DNA of 54,251 nt, taken from assembly GCA_900318995.1 (NCBI GenBank), contig ONMR01000020.1, positions 1 to 54,251 on the forward strand. Reading direction: 5' to 3'. Positions within the stretch are counted from its first letter, which is position 1; every line of letters starts with the position of its first letter. A program made the translations under genes and the position numbers. Below, piece by piece: positions 1-8,876 of the stretch. Under the pieces are notes generated by a model that saw only the letters and a program-made list of their open reading frames with translations, searched no databases and was not told the origin of the DNA. Source of the stretch: an uncultured Prevotellaceae bacterium (GTDB lineage Bacteria; Bacteroidota; Bacteroidia; Bacteroidales; Bacteroidaceae).

Positions 1-99
1 TACACCGATATGTTCAGCCAGATTCTGGTAACCGAGCAGAATGAAGTTGCCATGAACAGCATATCAATGGATTACTTCAACAACCGCATAGCAAAGTAA
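1..99 (+). CDS. C-terminal fragment of an unidentified protein
   Basis: An open frame runs in from the window edge and ends at TAA 97-99, giving 32 residues that finish in FNNRIAK. The start is outside the window. A strong intrinsic terminator follows at 146-183, which supports this being the real 3' end of a plus-strand gene. The fragment is too short to assign to a family; no function is proposed. Confidence 0.6.
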   Translation, partial: YTDMFSQILVTEQNEVAMNSISMDYFNNRIAK

Positions 100-145
100 A
101 AAGCAAAGCAATATAGATTTTCATAAGTTTAGGGTTATAAAATTA

Positions 146-183
146 CAGACAGCCAGACCGTGAGGTTTGGCTGTCTGGTTTTT
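146..183 (+). terminator. Intrinsic terminator of the left-edge gene
   Basis: A 14-bp stem (CAGACAGCCAGACC pairing with GGTTTGGCTGTCTG, one G-T pair) closes a GTGA loop and is followed by GTTTTT. It sits 46 nt after the stop of the partial gene and just before the nuclease gene, so it separates two transcription units. Confidence 0.85.
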
Positions 184-216
184 CTGCGACACAATAAGAT
201 TATTATAACTTTATCT

Positions 217-224
217 TATCTTTG
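217..224 (+). promoter_or_regulatory. Candidate -7 element for the nuclease gene
   Basis: TATCTTTG matches the Bacteroidetes -7 consensus TAnnTTTG. It lies only 5 nt before the ATG at 230, so a transcript from it would be leaderless or nearly so. No clear TTTG -33 box is seen at the usual distance, which keeps the confidence modest. Confidence 0.45.
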
Positions 225-229
225 TCATT

Positions 230-997
230 ATGAAGCAACTACAAATCATACTGTCAGCCCTGATCTGCCTTACTCAGGTTGCGTGCAGCCAGAGCATAAG
301 CACCCGCCCTATGGAGTGGCCGGAGGCATCGGACGATTCACAGGTTTTTGTTCATACCGGTTACGCCACCTTGTACAACCGCGAGACCATGATTCCGGAC
401 TGGGTAGCATGGGAACTTACGGCCGATGAGGTTAATCCCCCGGAGAAACTGCGCGGCGAAGAGTTATTCCGCTTTGACCCCAACACCAAGGGCAAGCGCA
501 CGGCATACCGCGAGGACTACAGAAACAATGACGGCTGGCAACGCGGTCACATGGCTCCCAAGGCCGATATGCGCTGGTCAACAGAAGCCTATGAAGAGAG
601 TTTCTACATGAGCAACATCTGCCCGCAGAACGGCACCCTGAACAGCGGCGATTGGGCCAACACCGAGAGCCTGGCGCGCCGTATGGCTACCCGCTACGGG
701 AGCGTCTATGTAGTGTGCGGTCCTATTATTGGCACCAACAGATACGGCACCTTGGGAGAGCACAAAGTGGTTATTCCCGACGCATTCTTCAAAGCCATGC
801 TGCTTAAGGCCGGAGGCCGATGGCAAAGCATTGCCATGGTTTTGCCCAACGAGTCCACCCATCACGAACCCGACTACTACTGGTGCACAGTCAACGAGCT
901 GGAGTCTTTGATAGTTATGGATCTCTTCCCTGCCCTGGACGACGCCATTGAAGAGACTGTCGAAGGAACCATCAACAAATCCATCTGGTCCCGATAA
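230..997 (+). CDS. Secreted DNA/RNA non-specific endonuclease (NUC family)
   Basis: This 255-aa protein belongs to the beta-beta-alpha-metal endonuclease family (Serratia nuclease/NucA type), which cuts DNA and RNA with a catalytic His and a metal-binding Asn. The signature is visible as QRGHMAPKADM (residues about 104-114, His of RGH as general base) and, further on, SNICPQNGTLNSGDW, which carries the expected metal-ligand Asn. The N-terminus is a hydrophobic signal ending in QVACSQ, a plausible though imperfect lipobox, so it is probably exported or outer-membrane anchored. The gene stands alone after a terminator and converges on carB, whose end is only 13 nt away. A scavenging or nutrient role is inferred, not shown. 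Confidence 0.88.
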   Translation: MKQLQIILSALICLTQVACSQSISTRPMEWPEASDDSQVFVHTGYATLYNRETMIPDWVAWELTADEVNPPEKLRGEELFRFDPNTKGKRTAYREDYRNNDGWQRGHMAPKADMRWSTEAYEESFYMSNICPQNGTLNSGDWANTESLARRMATRYGSVYVVCGPIIGTNRYGTLGEHKVVIPDAFFKAMLLKAGGRWQSIAMVLPNESTHHEPDYYWCTVNELESLIVMDLFPALDDAIEETVEGTINKSIWSR

Positions 998-1010
998 ACA
1001 CAGGACAGCG

Positions 1011-4000
1011 TCAGATATACTCGTCAATGCGCTTTATAGCCAAGCCATCTACCCCAATCTTACAGAAAGCGTAGATGAATGCGCTGGCCTGACGCGCGTT
1101 TGTTATGAGCGGTATGTTGAAATCAACCGCCGTACGACGTATCTTGTAACCGTTCTCAAGCTCACGCGGAGTGTTGTTCTTGGGAATGTTTATGGCCAAG
1201 TCTATTCTGCCGCTGCGCATATAGTCAATAACATTGGGCTTCTCATCCGAATCCGGCCAGTGCAGCACCTCCTTAACCTTTATGCCGTTCTCCTCAAGGA
1301 AATGTGCCGTACCGCTGGTGGCGTAAATGTTATAGCCGTAGTCATGCAGTATGCGTGCGGCATCCAGCAGGTCAATCTTGGACTTGGTGGGGCCCGATGA
1401 CAGCAGTACGCCCTTGTCCTTGGACGGAACGCGTGTGCCTACCGATATCATGCTCTTGAGCAGAGCCTCATGATAGTTATCACCTATGCAGGCAACCTCA
1501 CCCGTCGATGCCATATCAACACCCAGTATGGGATCGGCCTTAAGCAGACGGGCAAATGAGAACTGTGAGCACTTTACACCCACATAGTCAATATCGGCAA
1601 AGGTCTTGCCGAAAGGCTCAACCTCCTTGCCAAGCATTATCTCTGTAGCCATGCCTATAAAGTTGAACTTGGTTATCTTGCTTACGAACGGGAAGCTTCT
1701 GGAAGCGCGAAGGTTGCATTCGATGACCTTGATGCTGTTCTCCTTGGCCAGGAACTGTATATTGAAGGGTCCCGATATGTTCAGGGCCGATGCAATCTTC
1801 CTGGAAATCTTCTTTATCTGACGGATGGTCTCGTAGTATAGTTTCTGGGCCGGGAACACCACTGTTGCGTCACCTGAGTGTACGCCGGCAAACTCAATAT
1901 GCTCGCTTATGGCGTAGCACTTGATCACGCCGTTCTGAGCTACGGCATCAATCTCAACCTCCTTGGCTCGCTGCAGGAATTCGGTTACAACCACCGGGTG
2001 CTCCTGGCTTACCACAGCGGCGTTGTTCAGGGCAGTCTCCAGCTCCGCACGGTCGCTGACCACACGCATGGCGGCACCGGAAAGTACGTATGACGGACGG
2101 ATAAGCACGGGCAGACCCACCTCATCCACAAAACTCCAGATATCGTCCATGCTGGTCAGCTCTTTCCAGCGTGGCTGGTCAATGCCAAGCGAGTCACACA
2201 TCTCCGAGAACTTCTGACGGTCCTCGGCCATATCAATGCTCTTGGCCGATGTACCCAGAATATTGATACCCTCATGATCCAGCAGCAGTGCCAGATTGTT
2301 GGGAATCTGTCCGCCGGTGGATACTATCACGCCCTTGGGAGCCTCCATATCACATATATCAAGTACACGCTCAAGGGTAAGTTCATCAAAGAACAGACGG
2401 TCACAGGTATCGTAATCGGTACTTACGGTCTCGGGGTTGTAGTTTATCATCACGGCGCGGTAACCCATCTCCTGAATCTTCTTTACGGCAGCCACACCGC
2501 ACCAGTCAAACTCCACGCTGGAGCCAATGCGGTAGGCACCGCTGCCCAGCACAATAACCGACTTGCCGTCCTGCTCAAACGTGACATCGTTCTCCGTTCC
2601 GTTATATGTGATATAGAGGTAGTTGGTGAATGCGGGATACTCGCAAGCCAGCGTATCTATCTGCTTGACCACAGGCAGTATGCCCAGACCCTTGCGATAC
2701 TTGCGTACTGAGGCCTGTTTCTCATGCTGATTCAGTTTATCGCCCTTGATTGTCAGTTTACCAATCTGGTAGTCGCTGAATCCCATGCACTTGGCCTCAC
2801 GGAGCAGGTCTTCACTTACGCTATTTATGTCAGCAGCCTCAGAGAGCTGCTCCTTGATGCGGTGAATGTTATAGAGGCGCCACAGGAACCACTTGTCTAT
2901 CTTGGTCAGGTCATGCAGCTTATCTACGGTATAACCCTGAGCGAAAGCCTGCTCTATGGCCGGCAGACGGCGGTCGGTTGGATTCAGCAGCTCAGTCTCG
3001 ATATCGGGCACATGCACGTTGTTGCACACAAATCCGTGGAGTCCCTGTCCAATCATACGCATACCTTTCTGGATAGCCTCCTCAAAGGTACGTCCTATGG
3101 ACATTATCTCGCCTACTGACTTCATGCTGGAGCCTATAAGACGTGATACGCCCTCAAACTTACCCAGGTCCCAGCGCGGTATCTTGCACACCACATAGTC
3201 CAGGGCAGGCTCAAAGCAGGCCGAAGTTACTTTGGTCACGGAGTTGGGAATCTCATCCAGACCGTAGCCCAGACCCAGTTTGGCAGCCACAAATGCCAGC
3301 GGATAACCAGTAGCCTTTGATGCCAAGGCCGATGAGCGGCTCAGGCGGGCATTGACCTCAATCACGCGGTAGTCATCGGAGTTGGGGTCCAGTGCATACT
3401 GTACGTTGCACTCTCCCACTATACCCACATGACGTATTATGTCGATTGCTATGCGGCGAAGCTTGTGATACTCATGGTCACTCAGGGTCTGTGACGGAGC
3501 CACAACCACGCTCTCGCCCGTATGGATGCCTAATGGGTCAAAGTTCTCCATGTTGCACACGGTGATACAGTTGTCATAGCGGTCACGCACCACCTCGTAC
3601 TCAATCTCCTTCCATCCCTTGAGTGACTCCTCTACCAGTATCTGCGGGGAGTATGAGAATGCCGATGCGGCCACCTTACGGAGTTCATCATCATTGGAGC
3701 AGAATCCGGAACCCAGTCCGCCCAGCGTATAGGCTGCTCGTACTATAACCGGATAACCTATCTCCTTTACTACCTTAAGAGCCTCCTCCATATTGTTTAC
3801 AGCCTCGCTGCGCGGGGTCTTGACACCTATGGAGCGCATCATATCGGCAAACAGCTCGCGGTCCTCGGTATTGATTATGGCCTGAACAGGCGTACCCAGC
3901 ACCTTGATTCCGTATTTGTCCAGTATGCCGCTCTTGTAGAGCTCAACACCGCAATTCAACGCTGTCTGACCGCCGAATGCCAGCATAATGCCGTCAGGGT

Positions 4001-4247
4001 GTTCCTTCTGTATAACCTTCTCCACAAATGCGGGGGTGATGGGCAGGTAATAGATGGCATCGGCCACACCCTCGGATGTCTGGACCGTTGCCACATTTGG
4101 GTTTATAAGTATGGTGAACTTGCCGTCCTCACGCAGTGCCTTCAGGGCCTGTGATCCTGAGTAGTCAAACTCACCTGACTGACCTATCTTGAGTGCCCCT
4201 GATCCAAGCACAAGTACTCTATTTACATCTTCCATAGCATCATTCAT
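1011..4247 (-). CDS. carB: Carbamoyl-phosphate synthase large subunit
   Basis: CarB (1078 aa) makes carbamoyl phosphate from bicarbonate, two ATP and ammonia delivered by CarA, feeding pyrimidine and arginine synthesis. The internal duplication is clear: LGSGALKIGQSGEFDYSG near residue 14 and LGSGAYRIGSSVEFDWCG near 570 begin the two synthetase halves, each with an ATP-grasp domain. About residues 940-1078 form the MGS-like allosteric domain (SSGPTKSKIDLLD...). Length fits the family. The ATG overlaps the carA stop as ATGA (4244-4247), the usual sign of translational coupling. An in-frame ATG four codons on (MEDVNRV) could be the real start. No terminator is seen in the 13 nt separating it from the convergent nuclease gene. 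Confidence 0.97.
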   Translation of the reverse strand: MNDAMEDVNRVLVLGSGALKIGQSGEFDYSGSQALKALREDGKFTILINPNVATVQTSEGVADAIYYLPITPAFVEKVIQKEHPDGIMLAFGGQTALNCGVELYKSGILDKYGIKVLGTPVQAIINTEDRELFADMMRSIGVKTPRSEAVNNMEEALKVVKEIGYPVIVRAAYTLGGLGSGFCSNDDELRKVAASAFSYSPQILVEESLKGWKEIEYEVVRDRYDNCITVCNMENFDPLGIHTGESVVVAPSQTLSDHEYHKLRRIAIDIIRHVGIVGECNVQYALDPNSDDYRVIEVNARLSRSSALASKATGYPLAFVAAKLGLGYGLDEIPNSVTKVTSACFEPALDYVVCKIPRWDLGKFEGVSRLIGSSMKSVGEIMSIGRTFEEAIQKGMRMIGQGLHGFVCNNVHVPDIETELLNPTDRRLPAIEQAFAQGYTVDKLHDLTKIDKWFLWRLYNIHRIKEQLSEAADINSVSEDLLREAKCMGFSDYQIGKLTIKGDKLNQHEKQASVRKYRKGLGILPVVKQIDTLACEYPAFTNYLYITYNGTENDVTFEQDGKSVIVLGSGAYRIGSSVEFDWCGVAAVKKIQEMGYRAVMINYNPETVSTDYDTCDRLFFDELTLERVLDICDMEAPKGVIVSTGGQIPNNLALLLDHEGINILGTSAKSIDMAEDRQKFSEMCDSLGIDQPRWKELTSMDDIWSFVDEVGLPVLIRPSYVLSGAAMRVVSDRAELETALNNAAVVSQEHPVVVTEFLQRAKEVEIDAVAQNGVIKCYAISEHIEFAGVHSGDATVVFPAQKLYYETIRQIKKISRKIASALNISGPFNIQFLAKENSIKVIECNLRASRSFPFVSKITKFNFIGMATEIMLGKEVEPFGKTFADIDYVGVKCSQFSFARLLKADPILGVDMASTGEVACIGDNYHEALLKSMISVGTRVPSKDKGVLLSSGPTKSKIDLLDAARILHDYGYNIYATSGTAHFLEENGIKVKEVLHWPDSDEKPNVIDYMRSGRIDLAINIPKNNTPRELENGYKIRRTAVDFNIPLITNARQASAFIYAFCKIGVDGLAIKRIDEYI

Positions 4248-5323
4248 TTCTTAGAATACTTAATCATGTTTTCAACAAACATACCGAACAGATTACCCGT
4301 ATCGGTAGGTCCGCTCGATGCCTCGGGGTGGAACTGGGTTGAGAAAAAGGGCTTGGTCTTGTGCCTTATACCCTCATTTGTGCCGTCGTTAAGGTTCTCG
4401 AACATACGTTCCCAATCAGCGGGCAGAGTGCTGTCATCGATAGCAAAACCGTGGTTCTGAGATGTCACAAAGCACTTATGGGTGCCGGGAATGCGTACGG
4501 TCTGGTTGTGTCCGCGGTGTCCGTACTTCAACTTATATGTCTTGGCTCCTGCGGCAAGTGCCAGTAGCTGGTTGCCAAGGCAGATTCCCATTATGGGTTT
4601 GTCCTGCTGCAGTGCCTTACGCAGATGCTCTATTGTTTCGGTGCACATTGCGGGGTCGCCGGGGCCGTTTGATATGAACAGACCGTCATAATCCTCATGG
4701 CTGAAATCGTAGTTCCAGGGCACGCGCTTTATCTGTACGTCATACTGGAGCAGGCAGCGCAGGATGTTGTTCTTCATTCCGCAATCCACCATCAGGACCT
4801 TGTAACGGCCGTTTCCGTATTGCTTTATCTCTTGGCATAATACCTGGGCTACCAGATTGTCTTTGTTGGGGTCATAGAAAGGTATATCCTCATCGCCGAA
4901 CACTATCTTGCCCAGCATTGCTCCTTTCTCTCTCAGACGCTTGGTCAGCGCACGGGTATCTATTCCGTATATACCGGGTACCTGCCATTTCTTGAGCCAC
5001 TCGCCCAGACTCTTCTCCGAGTCCCAGTGGCTGTATTCGGCCGAGTACTGAGATATGACAAGAGCCGAACACTGTATTCTGTCCGACTCATAAAACTTTG
5101 ATATTCCGTTTACTGTCTCGTCTCCCGGCACTCCGTAGTTTCCTATTAGGGGGAATGTAGGGACTAGGATCTGACCCTTGTATGACGGATCGCTCAGACT
5201 CTCGGGGTAGCCGGTCATGGCTGTGTAGAACACGAGTTCTCCCGATACGGATTTCTCGTATCCGAATGAGCGGCCTTTGTACCTTGTTCCGTCTGCTAAT
5301 ATTAGTACGGCTTCTCTCTCCAT
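4244..5323 (-). CDS. carA: Carbamoyl-phosphate synthase small (glutaminase) subunit
   Basis: CarA hydrolyses glutamine and channels ammonia to CarB. The N-terminal half is the CPSase small-chain domain and the C-terminal half a class I glutamine amidotransferase. The nucleophile is in GICLGNQLLA (Cys248 with this start), and the His and Glu are in FHPEASSGP. The frame is open upstream to an ATG at 5350, but that codon and the next few lie inside the arm of a 24-bp inverted repeat. MEREAVLILADGTRYKG is the natural family start, so 5323 (359 aa) was chosen. It is followed by carB with a 4-nt overlap. Upstream, the inverted-repeat element separates it from dapL, and no separate carA promoter was recognised. 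Confidence 0.96.
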   Translation of the reverse strand: MEREAVLILADGTRYKGRSFGYEKSVSGELVFYTAMTGYPESLSDPSYKGQILVPTFPLIGNYGVPGDETVNGISKFYESDRIQCSALVISQYSAEYSHWDSEKSLGEWLKKWQVPGIYGIDTRALTKRLREKGAMLGKIVFGDEDIPFYDPNKDNLVAQVLCQEIKQYGNGRYKVLMVDCGMKNNILRCLLQYDVQIKRVPWNYDFSHEDYDGLFISNGPGDPAMCTETIEHLRKALQQDKPIMGICLGNQLLALAAGAKTYKLKYGHRGHNQTVRIPGTHKCFVTSQNHGFAIDDSTLPADWERMFENLNDGTNEGIRHKTKPFFSTQFHPEASSGPTDTGNLFGMFVENMIKYSKK

Positions 5324-5340
5324 TTTTTTAGTTTTATCAG

Positions 5341-5475
5341 ATAAGAACATATATAGGGGTCTCCCAACCTACGGCCCTGCGGGCCTATCCCTCCCACGTC
5401 CTTACGGCCGTGGGCCCCTCCCTCTGACGCGCCGAGGGTGGCGACGGGTTTGGAGACCCCTATATATGTTCTTAT
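5341..5475. repeat. Long inverted-repeat intergenic element A (24-bp perfect arms)
   Basis: The arms at 5341-5364 and 5452-5475 are perfect inverted copies of 24 bp. They enclose an 87-bp G+C-rich core with its own small hairpin (GGCCCTGCGGGCC). The right arm overlaps the last Ala codon and stop of dapL, and the left arm carries a spurious upstream ATG for carA. The core shares a pattern with element B at 45716-45907: GGGCCCCTCCC, then CTG, CGCG, GGGTG and CGA in the same order, plus a separate CCCTCCCAC. The arms of the two elements differ. It could be a MITE-like insertion, or an RNA hairpin acting as terminator or attenuator between dapL and carAB. Confidence 0.75.
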
Positions 5476-6677
5476 GCTGGCTTTATCATGTTTTTTATTC
5501 TTTGCATTGCTTCAATTGTACGCTGACGGGCGGCAAAAGAGGTAATTCTAAAATAGCCTTGACCAGCGGGACCGAATCCGCTTCCGGGGGTTACCACTAC
5601 CTGGGCTTTCTCCAACAGGAGGTCGAAGAAATCCCATGAGTCCATTCCGCCTGGGGTTTGGGCCCAGATGTAGGGGGCGTTTTCTCCTCCTTGGGGGTTC
5701 AGACCCACCTCCTGCATGCTCTCGCGGATTATTCGGGCGGTTTCAAGATAGTAGTCTATGGTTTCTTTTGTCTGGGCTCGGCCCTGGTCTGAATAGACAG
5801 CCAAGGCACCGCGCTGGGATATGTAGGAAGCTCCGTTGAACTTGCAGCTTTGGCGGCGCTCCCAGAGGGCGTTCAGATTCACCGTCCTGCCACTTTCATC
5901 CTTAACCATAAGTTCTTGTGGGATAACGGTGTAACCGCAACGTACTCCAGTAAAACCGGCGGTCTTGCTGAAGCTGCGGAACTCTATTGCGCAGTCTCTG
6001 GCTCCCTCAATCTCGTAGATGGAATGAGGTATCTCAGGGTCGCGTATGAATGCCTCGTAGGCTGAGTCGTACATGATCAGCGCACCGGCCTCAAGAGCGT
6101 AATCAACCCATTGCTTGAGCTTGCTGCGGGTTATTACGGCACCTGTGGGGTTATTGGGGTAACAGAGATAGATTACATCCAGTTTCTCCTTAGGTATATC
6201 GCCTGTAAAACCGTTCTCCGCGCTGCATGTTATGTACTTGATTACATTGCCGCGCATAAGGTTGGTGTCAACATATACCGGATATACAGGGTCTGTAATG
6301 CCTACCACTGTTCCGGGGGCAAGTATGTCGCCTATATTGCCGGTATCACTCTTGGCGCCGTCATTGATGAAAATATCATCGGGGTTCATTTGAACTCCAA
6401 GCGGAGCGTAGTCACCCTTGACTATTGCCTCCCTGAGCCACTGGTAACCGCGCTCGGGGCCGTAACCGTGAAATGTATCCTTTGCAGCGCAGTCATCTAC
6501 CGCTTTGTGCATGGCTTCTATTACGGCAGGAGCCAGCGGACGGGTCACATCGCCTATTCCCATGCGGATTATGTCGGCATCGGGGTGTTTCCCACTATAA
6601 GCCGCTACCCTCTTGGCAATGTCCAGAAAGAGGTATCTCTGCGGCAGTTTTGAAAAGTTCAGATTAGCTTTAACCAT
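5472..6677 (-). CDS. dapL: LL-diaminopimelate aminotransferase
   Basis: DapL (401 aa) is a PLP fold-type I aminotransferase. It converts tetrahydrodipicolinate directly to LL-diaminopimelate with glutamate as amino donor, bypassing the succinylase/acetylase routes. The start matches the family (KANLNFSKLPQRYLF). GIGDVTRPLAP and FHGYGPERGYQWLREAI are characteristic, and the PLP lysine is in SFSKTAGFTGVRCGY. The ATG shares one base with the dapF stop (TAATG), so the two consecutive DAP-pathway enzymes are coupled. The stop codon lies in the arm of the inverted-repeat element. Placement after gltBD fits its use of glutamate. Confidence 0.96.
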   Translation of the reverse strand: MVKANLNFSKLPQRYLFLDIAKRVAAYSGKHPDADIIRMGIGDVTRPLAPAVIEAMHKAVDDCAAKDTFHGYGPERGYQWLREAIVKGDYAPLGVQMNPDDIFINDGAKSDTGNIGDILAPGTVVGITDPVYPVYVDTNLMRGNVIKYITCSAENGFTGDIPKEKLDVIYLCYPNNPTGAVITRSKLKQWVDYALEAGALIMYDSAYEAFIRDPEIPHSIYEIEGARDCAIEFRSFSKTAGFTGVRCGYTVIPQELMVKDESGRTVNLNALWERRQSCKFNGASYISQRGALAVYSDQGRAQTKETIDYYLETARIIRESMQEVGLNPQGGENAPYIWAQTPGGMDSWDFFDLLLEKAQVVVTPGSGFGPAGQGYFRITSFAARQRTIEAMQRIKNMIKPA

Positions 6678-7513
6678 TATTCCGTAACTATTCCGTCAAA
6701 TACAAATTCGGCAGCACCGGTCATAAGAACCTCCTTTGTCTGGGGATCCCACTGGACCGTAAGCGTACCACCGTCCATTATCACATCACAACCGTCAGCA
6801 TCAGTATATCCCTGCATGGCCGATGCAACCGCCGTAGCGCAAGCACCCGTACCGCAGGCAAACGTAATGCCACTGCCGCGCTCCCATACACGCATACGAA
6901 TATGCTTGCGGTCCAGCACCTGGGCAAACTCAATGTTTGCACGGTCCGGAAACATTTTATGGTGCTCCATAAGCGGGCCTACTTCTGATACACGAGCCTT
7001 CTCAGCATCTTTTACGAACATTACCAGATGCGGATTGCCCATATCTATTGCTGAGCATACGGTAGGACCTTCTCCCACATTGAGAGTCTGACCTACCAGT
7101 GTGCCGGATCCGTGATTCACCTTAAGCGGCAGACCCTGGCCCATATTCACAGTAACAGTATCAACAGTTCCGTCCTGACCCAGGTGCAATTTGAGCACCT
7201 TTATTCCGGAAAGGGTCTCCAGACGGATTTCTGTCTTATCGGTCAACCCCTTGTCATGCAGATACTTACCTACGCAACGCGCTCCGTTGCCGCACATGCG
7301 TGCCTCGGAGCCGTCGGCATTGAAAATTCTCATGCTGAAATCGGCAATGTCCGACCGGCCTATCATGATAAGTCCATCCGATCCTATTCCTTTGCGGCGG
7401 TCACTCCAGCGTATGGAGAACTGCTCCGGATTGGCTATGGGGCACTCCATGACATTGACGTAGATATAGTCATTGCCAAGGCCCTGCATCTTTGTGAATC
7501 GAATCACACTCAT
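6677..7513 (-). CDS. dapF: Diaminopimelate epimerase
   Basis: DapF (278 aa) epimerises LL-DAP to meso-DAP, the lysine precursor and peptidoglycan cross-linker, with a two-cysteine mechanism. Both cysteines are visible: [10 protein letters not shown] in the N-terminal lobe and [11 protein letters not shown] in the C-terminal lobe. The N-terminal [14 protein letters not shown] is typical. The start overlaps the gltD stop by ATGA (7510-7513) and the stop overlaps dapL, so gltD-dapF-dapL are read as one coupled unit. Confidence 0.97.
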   Translation of the reverse strand: MSVIRFTKMQGLGNDYIYVNVMECPIANPEQFSIRWSDRRKGIGSDGLIMIGRSDIADFSMRIFNADGSEARMCGNGARCVGKYLHDKGLTDKTEIRLETLSGIKVLKLHLGQDGTVDTVTVNMGQGLPLKVNHGSGTLVGQTLNVGEGPTVCSAIDMGNPHLVMFVKDAEKARVSEVGPLMEHHKMFPDRANIEFAQVLDRKHIRMRVWERGSGITFACGTGACATAVASAMQGYTDADGCDVIMDGGTLTVQWDPQTKEVLMTGAAEFVFDGIVTE

Positions 7514-8856
7514 TTACCTGCTAAATACTTATCAACCTGGGCGGCAACTTCGCGGCCGCTGGCAAGAGCGCGTACCACAAGGCTGGCTCCGTTCTTGGCG
7601 TCACCTGCCAGGAATACGTTAGGAGCATACTGCGGATGCTCAGGCTTTAGGAATCCCATAGCCAGCAGCACCATATCGCACTCAATTATCTCCTTGTTTC
7701 CGGTAGGTTTCATCTGGGGACGGCCTCCGTTAGGATCCGGCACCCAATCCACAGTCTCAACCTCAACGCCCTTAAGGTTGCCCTTGCCGTCATCTATGAA
7801 CTTGTTTGAAGTAAGGCACCAGCGGCGCTCGCAACCCTCCTCATGGCTGGTTGTGGTCTTGAGAATGTTGGGCCACTGCGGCCACGGTGTGGCGGGGTTG
7901 TAACCTACAGGAGGCTTGGGCATGATCTCAATCTGGGTAACGCTCTTGGCACCCTGACGGTGGCATGTTCCTATGCAGTCACTGCCGGTATCACCACCAC
8001 CTATCACCAGCACCTTCTTACCCTTGGCCGATACTGTCTCCTCAGGGCTGAACTCCTTACCTGCCAGACGCAGGTTCTGCTGGGTGAGCATCTGCAGGGC
8101 AAAATATACGCCCTTGAGTTCACGTCCGGGAATCTTAAGGTCACGTGCAGTAGGAGTACCGTTTGATATGATGTATGCGTCAAAGCCTTTGGGTAGGTCG
8201 TTAAGGTCAACCATGGTGTTGAACTTGAACTTGATACCCTCCTGCTCCATGATGGCCATACGGCGGTCAATCACGTACTTGTCCAGCTTGAAGTTGGGTA
8301 TTCCGTAACGTACCAGTCCGCCGGCCGACGGCATCTTGTCAAAGAGGGTTACCTCATAACCAAGCGCGTTGAGACGCACCGCGGCACTCAGGCCAGAAGG
8401 ACCTGCACCTATGATGGCAACCTTCTTTCCGTTACGCTCATAAGTATGAACCTTGACAAAACCCTCGCGGAAAGCATGTTCAATTATGGAGCACTCGTTC
8501 TCACGGATGGTTACGGGAGCATCGATACAGAGGTTCAGGGCACAACTCTTCTCGCAGAGTGCGGGGCAGATACGGCCCGTAAACTCGGGGAAGTCATTTG
8601 TGGCTGAGAGCAACTTGTATGCAAGTTCCCACTTGCCTTTATATACTGCATCCTGCCACTCCGGCTGTTTGTTGCCTAACGGACATGCCCAGTGGCAGAA
8701 CGGTACGCCGCAGTCCATGCAGCGTGAAGCCTGCTGCTGACGGCTGCTGTCGTTCAGGGTCTGCTCCACCTCACTGAAATCAGCTATTCTCTCATGTATC
8801 GGCCTATGACCGGCTTCCTGTCTGGGAACGGTCAGAAAAGCTCTTGGATTTCCCAT
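7510..8856 (-). CDS. gltD: Glutamate synthase (NADPH) small subunit
   Basis: GltD (448 aa) passes electrons from NADPH through FAD to GltB. The N-terminal Fe-S region shows [17 protein letters not shown] and [15 protein letters not shown]. The FAD dinucleotide fold starts at [14 protein letters not shown] (about residue 147) and the NADPH fold at [13 protein letters not shown] (about 285). The C-terminus [23 protein letters not shown] is the usual FAD-binding end. It lies 20 nt after gltB and overlaps dapF. Confidence 0.96.
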   Translation of the reverse strand: MGNPRAFLTVPRQEAGHRPIHERIADFSEVEQTLNDSSRQQQASRCMDCGVPFCHWACPLGNKQPEWQDAVYKGKWELAYKLLSATNDFPEFTGRICPALCEKSCALNLCIDAPVTIRENECSIIEHAFREGFVKVHTYERNGKKVAIIGAGPSGLSAAVRLNALGYEVTLFDKMPSAGGLVRYGIPNFKLDKYVIDRRMAIMEQEGIKFKFNTMVDLNDLPKGFDAYIISNGTPTARDLKIPGRELKGVYFALQMLTQQNLRLAGKEFSPEETVSAKGKKVLVIGGGDTGSDCIGTCHRQGAKSVTQIEIMPKPPVGYNPATPWPQWPNILKTTTSHEEGCERRWCLTSNKFIDDGKGNLKGVEVETVDWVPDPNGGRPQMKPTGNKEIIECDMVLLAMGFLKPEHPQYAPNVFLAGDAKNGASLVVRALASGREVAAQVDKYLAGK

Positions 8857-8876
8857 AGTAGTGTCACTTTTAAGAT

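Noticed and set aside
578-1027. Long minus-strand ORF opposite the nuclease gene
   Set aside because: It is a shadow of the nuclease coding frame, with no recognisable domain and no promoter. The same applies to the long antisense ORFs over carB, gltB, GH3, GH127 and GH51.
5324-5350. carA start at ATG 5350
   Set aside because: That ATG is contributed by the inverted-repeat arm and the added residues (MFLSDKTKK) are not family-like; ATG 5323 fits CarA.
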